This document shows, piece after piece, positions 63,001 to 64,000 of a DNA stretch of 64,000 nt. Both the position numbers and the translations under genes were made by a program. Numbering within the stretch: the stretch's first letter is position 1; each line of letters starts with the position of its first letter. The notes under the pieces are model-generated. The model did not search any database, was not told where the DNA came from, and saw only the letters and a list, made by a program, of their open reading frames with translations. This DNA is from Phoronis australis (taxonomy: Eukaryota > Phoronida > Phoronidae): contig NMRA01000030.1 in NCBI GenBank assembly GCA_002633005.1, positions 972,304-1,036,303 of the forward strand. Direction: 5' to 3'.

Positions 63001-63045
63001 ACATAGACTCGGCAAATTGTCAGGATTACACCGAGTGTGGGAGTG
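13345..63045 (+). CDS. Large multi-domain TSP1 / N-glycan-rich spacer gene, partial at both ends
   Basis: Gene model of about 29 exons: nine Ser/Thr/Asn-rich spacer exons (M1-M9), seven four-cysteine TSP1 exons (T1-T7), two intact second TSP1 exons (T1b, T6b) and seven six-cysteine TSP1 exons (T8-T14). Every exon begins after an AG and ends before a GT in phase 1-1, and every predicted junction I checked gives a sense codon. The sum is about 1,436 codons. TSP1 domains are extracellular, disulfide-bonded modules with the WxxWxxW signature, usually C-mannosylated and often glycan- or matrix-binding; a secreted or cell-surface protein is inferred. No signal peptide, transmembrane segment or terminal stop was found, so both ends lie outside or are unrecognised. 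It might be two adjacent genes (the M/T array and the single-copy TSP1 exons), but consistent phase and orientation favour one. Confidence 0.75.
13797..13934 (+). CDS. Spacer exon M2 (short, diverged)
   Basis: A 138-nt phase 1-1 exon with donor GTATGT; it keeps AQHFEKLFGSSTASTTDSN but lacks the RETYNHT middle. It is nine residues shorter than the other spacers. The acceptor is a tandem CAGCAG at 13791-13796, so a one-residue-longer form starting at 13794 is possible. Confidence 0.65.
15043..15207 (+). CDS. Spacer exon M3
   Basis: A 165-nt phase 1-1 exon, acceptor TTCCTGCAG, donor GTGAGT. It carries five sequons (NRT, NGT, NHT, NNS, NKS) and ends QNKSSSIG like the others. It lies 1.2 kb upstream of the first TSP1 exon, outside the regular 3.5-kb periodicity. 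Confidence 0.75.
15784..15830. repeat. (ATATCT)n microsatellite
   Basis: About seven hexamer copies in the intron before T1. Open frames across it (DIDIDI or YRYRYR runs) are repeat artefacts. Confidence 0.92.
16382..16573 (+). CDS. TSP1 exon T1
   Basis: A 192-nt phase 1-1 exon, acceptor TCTGTTTTAG, donor GTGAGC. It encodes GTWTKWSDWSKC, then DLYRIKKRDCRDLRTGKLAD and QLCNST. The WxxWxxW signature is present but only four cysteines remain (SKC, RDC, DDC, QLC). Two sequons (NMT, NST). Confidence 0.85.
16823..16990 (+). CDS. Second TSP1 exon T1b (intact)
   Basis: A 168-nt phase 1-1 exon, acceptor TTTGTCCAG, donor GTAATT. It encodes GSWTQWSPWSKC ... YDLYRMKKRYCRDLRTGNL and ends TSTTND. It has the same four-cysteine pattern as T and clearly arose from it. 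This copy is open; the equivalents in the next four units are broken. Confidence 0.8.
17501..17665 (+). CDS. Spacer exon M4
   Basis: A 165-nt phase 1-1 exon, acceptor TTCATGCAG, donor GTAGGT. Four sequons (NTT, NDT, NHT, NKS), no cysteine. Ends QNKSNPI instead of the usual QNKSSSI. Confidence 0.8.
18283..18407. repeat. (ACAT)n then (GTGCGT)n microsatellite
   Basis: An ACAT run at 18283-18318 followed by about 85 bp of alternating purine-pyrimidine GT/GC including GCGCGCGCACGTG. It lies in the unit-1 intron downstream of M4. The same intron site in unit 6 has a GT run, and units 2-5 have none. Confidence 0.95.
20123..20314 (+). CDS. TSP1 exon T2
   Basis: A 192-nt phase 1-1 exon, acceptor TCTGTTTTAG, donor GTGAGC; encodes GTWTKWSGWSKCEKGD. 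Four cysteines, two sequons. Differs from T1 by only a few residues. Confidence 0.86.
20531..20698 (+). pseudogene. Pseudoexon of Tb in unit 2
   Basis: Aligns over its full 168 nt with T1b. The acceptor AG has become AC (GTCCAC), a Trp codon is TAG in CAGTAGTCT, a Gln codon is TAG in TTTTAGCC, and three of the four cysteines are lost. The downstream donor GTAATT is retained. It should be skipped; because both neighbours are phase 1 this leaves the frame intact. Confidence 0.88.
21207..21371 (+). CDS. Spacer exon M5
   Basis: A 165-nt phase 1-1 exon, acceptor ATTACAG, donor GTGGGT. Encodes AENFEGAHGSSTENTTDSS and NDTIRETYNHTTNVLTS. Five sequons (NTT, NDT, NHT, NNS, NKS). Confidence 0.82.
23604..23795 (+). 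CDS. TSP1 exon T3
   Basis: A 192-nt phase 1-1 exon, acceptor TCTGTTTTAG, donor GTGAGC. Four cysteines. Exon and flanks are nearly identical to T5, 7,021 bp downstream. Confidence 0.86.
24047..24214 (+). pseudogene. Pseudoexon of Tb in unit 3
   Basis: 168-nt relic with the same AC acceptor, the same two TAG stops and the same lost cysteines as in unit 2, plus private changes (for example TCATGG after the first stop). Confidence 0.88.
24723..24887 (+). CDS. Spacer exon M6
   Basis: A 165-nt phase 1-1 exon, acceptor ATTACAG, donor GTGGGT. NNS is replaced by NNK, leaving four sequons. Otherwise like M5. Confidence 0.82.
27111..27302 (+). CDS. TSP1 exon T4
   Basis: A 192-nt phase 1-1 exon, acceptor TCTGTTTTAG, donor GTGAGC. 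Same four-cysteine TSP1 as T3, ending in a Lys-rich STKKK. Confidence 0.86.
27554..27721 (+). pseudogene. Pseudoexon of Tb in unit 4
   Basis: 168-nt relic with the shared AC acceptor and shared TAG stops. Also carries TTCTGC in place of TACTGC. Confidence 0.88.
28230..28394 (+). CDS. Spacer exon M7
   Basis: A 165-nt phase 1-1 exon, acceptor ATTACAG, donor GTGGGT. Five sequons in 55 residues. Its downstream intron matches that of M5 more closely than that of M6. Confidence 0.82.
30625..30816 (+). CDS. TSP1 exon T5
   Basis: A 192-nt phase 1-1 exon, acceptor TCTGTTTTAG, donor GTGAGC. Essentially a copy of T3. Confidence 0.86.
31068..31235 (+). pseudogene. Pseudoexon of Tb in unit 5
   Basis: 168-nt relic with the shared AC acceptor and both shared TAG stops. 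It lies 7,021 bp from the unit-3 relic. Confidence 0.88.
31744..31908 (+). CDS. Spacer exon M8
   Basis: A 165-nt phase 1-1 exon, acceptor ATTACAG, donor GTGTGT. Encodes AENFEGVQGSSTENTTDSS and retains NTT, NDT, NHT, NNS and NKS. Confidence 0.82.
34109..34294 (+). CDS. TSP1 exon T6 with altered acceptor
   Basis: Equivalent to the other T exons, but the usual acceptor TTTTAG is TTTTTG here (A to T at 34101). An AG at 34107-34108 would give an in-frame exon two codons shorter (186 nt), still phase 1, donor GTGAGC at 34295. If the ancestral start were used the exon would be 34103-34294. The codon before GNNMT is Lys (DDCKGN) instead of Ile. Confidence 0.7.
34533..34700 (+). CDS. Second TSP1 exon T6b (intact)
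   Basis: A 168-nt phase 1-1 exon, acceptor TTTTGTCGAG, donor GTAATT. Encodes SSWSQWSLWSKCGRDDLC and ends ISTTND. It is open, unlike the relics in units 2-5. One usual cysteine is Tyr (NFY) and a new one appears in DDLC. Confidence 0.78.
35213..35377 (+). CDS. Spacer exon M9
   Basis: A 165-nt phase 1-1 exon, acceptor CTTACAG, donor GTAGGT. Encodes AQHFDGGQRSSAESVSDSS with four sequons (NDT, NYT, NNS, NKS). Last spacer exon recognised. Confidence 0.8.
35993..36088. repeat. (GT)n and (ATATAC)n microsatellite
   Basis: A GT run at 35993-36029 followed by ATATAC-like and GTGTAT-like runs. It sits at the same intron site as the unit-1 microsatellite. Confidence 0.95.
37785..37976 (+). CDS. TSP1 exon T7
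   Basis: A 192-nt phase 1-1 exon, acceptor TCTGTTTTAG, donor GTGAGC. Encodes GTWTKWSDWSKC and ends STRND. Last member of the four-cysteine T family. The sequence after about 38030 switches to a copy of the 36100-36540 intron segment, and no Tb or M exon follows. Confidence 0.84.
38656..39553. mobile_element. Non-autonomous TIR DNA transposon (copy 1)
   Basis: An 898-bp element beginning GGATTGTTCTAAAACCCC and ending in its imperfect inverse (GGGGTTTTAGAGCAATCC). It is flanked by a 9-bp target-site duplication, CTATTAGGC at 38647-38655 and CTATTTGGC at 39554-39562 (one mismatch). G-rich subterminal repeats (GGGGGTCGTGG-like) fill the right end. No transposase is encoded. A 9-bp duplication suggests a MULE-like family, but hAT-like cannot be excluded. 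Confidence 0.75.
39563..41142. other. Intronic stretch without a gene
   Basis: Between the TIR element and the LINE. AT-rich, with a loose GTGACTAAA-like theme around 39990-40220. The part next to 41143 may be the LINE 5' region. No supported coding exon. Confidence 0.5.
41777..41972 (+). repeat. ~190-bp direct repeat interrupting the LINE, left copy
   Basis: Begins GCGCTTTTTTATTGCCCATC and ends near CATATGTCGATCATA. Matches 42294-42482 at about 90% or better, with a 7-bp indel. It replaces the LINE sequence just after its endonuclease domain. Confidence 0.85.
42294..42482 (+). repeat. ~190-bp direct repeat interrupting the LINE, right copy
   Basis: Right-hand partner of 41777-41972. The two enclose about 320 bp of unrelated sequence, after which recognisable LINE coding resumes at about 42585. 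The arrangement looks like a small element with terminal direct repeats or a local duplication. Confidence 0.85.
44958..45007. repeat. (TTA)n tail of the LINE
   Basis: About 16 TTA triplets at the 3' end of the LINE remnant, consistent with a simple-repeat tail. Confidence 0.9.
45497..45627. repeat. Two-copy ~65-bp imperfect direct repeat
   Basis: Two adjacent copies share GCGGCGGAGCACT...AAAAAAGTGAGGCTATAGCCCC-like sequence and a terminal GGTGCACCGGCCAT / GGTGCGCCGCCCAT. GC-richer than the surroundings and element-like, without a coding frame. Confidence 0.6.
45991..46164 (+). CDS. TSP1 exon T8
   Basis: A 174-nt phase 1-1 exon, acceptor TAATATTCAG, donor GTATGT. Encodes SAWTPWSEWTNCSKNCG, then VRVRQCRDVKFGNVSTDC and CSIPPC. 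All six TSP1 cysteines are present. The QCRDVKFGNV stretch resembles DCRDLRTGKL of the T family, so T8 may be close to the ancestor of the array. A second AG at 45996-45997 would break phase. Confidence 0.82.
46165..48702. other. Intron T8-T9 with an unexplained minus-strand open frame
   Basis: No recognised exon. A 160-codon frame on the minus strand (48250-47768) encodes a basic sequence with KNKRLSSLTSVCVPYTRANP and PRKRRQCDWSSACTVTS. Part of it (48090-48200) is an inverted, diverged copy of 48330-48420. AAAATGGCGG / CCGCCATTTT-type motifs occur at about 46705, 47115 and 47965. A repeat-derived or spurious frame is most likely. Confidence 0.4.
48703..48864 (+). CDS. TSP1 exon T9
   Basis: A 162-nt phase 1-1 exon, acceptor TAATGTTCAG, donor GTGAGT. 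Encodes SWTPWSAWSQCDGTCGDVY, KTRTCGNMTTF and KKCNLAPC. Six cysteines and one NMT sequon. Confidence 0.84.
48865..49983. other. Intronic stretch without a gene
   Basis: No supported exon, repeat or element seen between T9 and the second TIR element. Confidence 0.5.
49984..50770. mobile_element. TIR element copy 2, inverted and right-truncated
   Basis: Starts with the same GGATTGTTCTAAAACCC terminus. Its body (for example CGAGCGGCTACCAATGGCCC and CGGTTCCTCGCACTCTCCC) is the reverse complement of the body of 38656-39553. The far terminus cannot be recognised past about 50770. No target-site duplication can be assigned. Confidence 0.75.
50925..52400 (+). mobile_element. Ty3/gypsy-type LTR retrotransposon pol remnant
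   Basis: Ordered but frame-broken pieces: RT thumb (AQQLSKFSDHIDKISSSLQI, about 50925-51060), RNase H (GLRAALYRKQSDGTWLLERT, SQAEKHYATLEKESLG, 51120-51300; YKMEHISGKNDIAAEALSRR near 51400), integrase zinc-binding half (CHLGFTKCRE, 51560) and VW-PGMSQQIF (51660), then integrase core (IARHGIPYLPVLANGSPYIS, 51900-52000). Stops interrupt every domain. A GGGA microsatellite splits the integrase. No LTRs were found. Confidence 0.82.
51588..51650. repeat. (GGGA)n purine tract
   Basis: A GGGA-rich, all-purine run inside the integrase region of the gypsy remnant; capable of triplex or G-quadruplex structure. Confidence 0.9.
52401..53627. other. Intronic stretch without a gene
   Basis: AT-rich, no recognised exon or repeat before T10. 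Confidence 0.5.
53628..53828 (+). CDS. TSP1 exon T10
   Basis: A 201-nt phase 1-1 exon, acceptor TTATCTGCAG. Encodes TWTWGQWDTWTTCDVTCGSG, RSRKCTGSSCG and ICTEQQC, with all six cysteines. The predicted donor GTCGGA at 53829 is weak and lies about ten codons past the last cysteine. The frame stays open beyond it to about 53878. Confidence 0.78.
54700..56280 (-). mobile_element. Second LINE fragment (reverse transcriptase, C-terminal part)
   Basis: On the minus strand, about 56280-56050 reads MPGVHVGTNKTLPSFADDLL, LLFADTPIGLHQL and, after a frameshift, YHLKVNLNKTKAMFLGKK. This is the FADD catalytic box and following segment of a non-LTR reverse transcriptase. Further 3' (about 54870-54740) is EIEDEYHFLCHCG, the zinc-knuckle-like C-terminal signature of many LINE ORF2 proteins. 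Stops and frameshifts show decay. It belongs to a different family from the plus-strand LINE and lies in the T10-T11 intron. Confidence 0.72.
56553..56732 (+). CDS. TSP1 exon T11
   Basis: A 180-nt phase 1-1 exon, acceptor CTCCATTACAG, donor GTGGGA. Encodes ISWSEWEECSATCGGGSQLR, RRVCYDSSNM, then CSFAED and CNMKTC. Six cysteines and a classical CSATCG motif. Confidence 0.87.
56989..57150 (+). CDS. TSP1 exon T12
   Basis: A 162-nt phase 1-1 exon, acceptor TTCTTTTAG, donor GTGAGT. Encodes LWLSWESWTHCDVTCGTGSQ, RFCPWSDC and ICKKESC. Six cysteines. Separated from T11 by a 256-bp intron. Confidence 0.88.
57151..60446. other. Intron T12-T13, no gene seen
   Basis: 3.3 kb without a recognised exon. 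A minus frame at 58015-57824 (RTFVSEGVPIPVFCGISKII) looks protein-like but has no family I recognise. Near its right end lie two diverged ~210-bp related segments (59745-59970 and 60160-60370), both ending AGTGGCCATTTT. Confidence 0.5.
59745..60370. repeat. Two diverged direct copies of a ~210-bp segment
   Basis: 59745-59970 and 60160-60370 share order and motifs (ACAGATGGCGAC / GGCAGATGACGAC, GACTAC or GACTAT after TTCG, and the terminal TAGTGGCCATTTT). Probably remnants of one interspersed element. Confidence 0.5.
60447..60590 (+). CDS. TSP1 exon T13
   Basis: A 144-nt phase 1-1 exon, acceptor CTTGTCTAG, donor GTAACC. Encodes SWKTWQPWSSCSVTCGSGSQ, RTRTCSTETC and CIRQQC. This is the most canonical TSP1 of the window: the WxxWxxW layer, CSVTCG and all six cysteines. 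Too short to appear as a long open frame. Confidence 0.88.
60591..62892. other. Intron T13-T14 with a possible SINE
   Basis: AT-rich, no recognised exon. At 62375-62575 two tRNA-like B-box motifs occur in tandem (CCTGTTCGATCCCCAGG and CTGTTTTCGACTCCGG) with D-arm-like GCGCGAGTGGTG upstream. This is compatible with a tRNA-derived SINE but is not a tRNA gene. Confidence 0.4.
62893..63045 (+). CDS. TSP1 exon T14
   Basis: A 153-nt phase 1-1 exon, acceptor TTTTATTTAG, donor GTATGA. Encodes GHWNDWQSWSKCSSRCGEG, KRYRTCKKGYKC, then ANC and TEC. Six cysteines. The gene must continue because this exon ends in phase 1 at a donor. Confidence 0.85.
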
Positions 63046-64000
63046 GTATGATAAAATCGAGATTTTGAAAATAAAGTGAAACTTATTTGTGAAGGCACTG
63101 ATCGGCAAGGAGAAGAATTCGAACCGGTTTGACTACAAAACGCTAGCGTGTTCCTTCAGTTACAAATGAATCATCAAAATTTTGACTTCTCTGATTTCAG
63201 ATTCTTTTAAAAATCAAAAAGAAAATTTTCTGATGAACGTCGATGGAGGTGACGAGTGAAATGCAAACTTTGTTTCCTGTCTGAACTAATTGCTTTGACA
63301 AATTTTCCAAGAGCAGCAGATTAATAACCTAGTTAAAAGCTTCAAAAGGAAGGGGTCGTTTCATCAAAATGTGATCCCAGTTACACCGAGATAGATTCAT
63401 GTCGGAATGGGGTAATTCATTCAGCTGTATAAATAATCAATATTTGGTATTTGTTGATAAAAAGATACCGAAATAGAATTTGACACAAAATTATTGTTAT
63501 TAAAAGTACCTTCTTACTTAAGTAAGTTAACTTAGTTGGCGGGGCGAAAACCAGGACGTTAGTCCATTATGTTGCATTTGAATTTGTGGAAAGGTCATGT
63601 GCGTCAATTCTGAGCGCCATTAAACGGAGCACCATCTGTTTGGAAATCTCTGTTCAAAGATATTCTTTCACTGTAATATTCCACACTTTTGCTTACAGAT
63701 CATGGCAAATTATCGGGGGGGGGGGGGTGGAGGTAGTTACGTTTCATTCGCAGATGTGAGCATTTTATTACCACACAACCGAAAGTCAGAGCAAGTTTTG
63801 CTTCGGCGTCAGTTTACCAAACAAAAAATACACGAATTAGAAAATTAAAGAGTTCGCGCATAAAACTCCACATTAAGGAGTCAAAGGCTTTCTCGAAACC
63901 AATAAATAAAAGCAGGTCTTGTGTGCCTACTGTGTCATCACAGTAAAATAGATATTAAAGCACACATGCATTCTCACATATAAAATCATTCCTTTGAAGC
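63046..64000. other. Intron after T14, with a tRNA-like fragment
   Basis: No coding exon to the window end. At 63175-63095 (minus strand) there is an A-box-like TAACTGAAGGAACACGC and a perfect B-box GGTTCGAATTC at tRNA-like spacing, without a good acceptor stem: a SINE or tRNA relic. A run of G residues lies at about 63715-63728. Confidence 0.4.

Noticed and set aside
63095-63175. tRNA gene on the minus strand
   Set aside because: The B-box is perfect but the acceptor and anticodon stems do not pair well; better seen as a SINE or tRNA relic.

Overview
This is a window of an invertebrate animal nuclear genome. Evidence: spliced genes with GT-AG introns, AT-rich introns, many micro- and minisatellites, LINE and Ty3/gypsy remnants, TIR elements, and extracellular metazoan domains (thrombospondin type 1). 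The phylum cannot be fixed from the sequence; a marine invertebrate is a guess. There is no bacterial-style gene organisation, and most long open frames here are chance or repeat-driven.

Region 1 (1-6361, minus strand) is the 5' half of a SETD3 orthologue (actin-histidine methyltransferase family). I can place five coding exons: 6361-6250, 3644-3552, 3387-3242, 2441-2369 and 1485-1378. Their phases fit and their translations collinearly match the N-terminus of SETD3. The rest of the gene lies beyond the left edge. Introns 3 and 4 carry three different tandem repeats (42, 37 and 24 bp), one of which has copied the exon-4 splice acceptor.

Region 2 (6362-13344) has no gene I recognise. It contains an (ATT)n tract, a poly-A tract beside a tRNA-like SINE head, a G/C-run palindrome and a 34-bp minisatellite.

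Region 3 (13345-63045 and beyond, plus strand) is one very large multi-exon gene, partial at both ends. It is made of phase 1-1 exons of two kinds: thrombospondin type 1 (TSP1) domains and a 55-residue Ser/Thr/Asn-rich, cysteine-free spacer dense in N-glycosylation sequons (called M here). From 16382 to about 38450 the gene has grown by tandem duplication of a ~3.5-kb unit (TSP1 exon T, second TSP1 exon Tb, spacer M). In the four middle units Tb is a pseudoexon with shared stops and a lost acceptor; only the first and last full units keep it intact. Downstream (45991-63045) are seven single-copy, six-cysteine TSP1 exons. The recognised exons sum to about 1,436 codons. All are phase 1-1, so any exon can be skipped or duplicated without a frameshift.

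The introns of Region 3 hold a TIR element with a 9-bp target-site duplication (38656-39553) and an inverted truncated copy (49984-50770), a decayed LINE with a TTA tail (41143-45007), a decayed Ty3/gypsy pol fragment (50925-52400), and a second, minus-strand LINE fragment (54700-56280).
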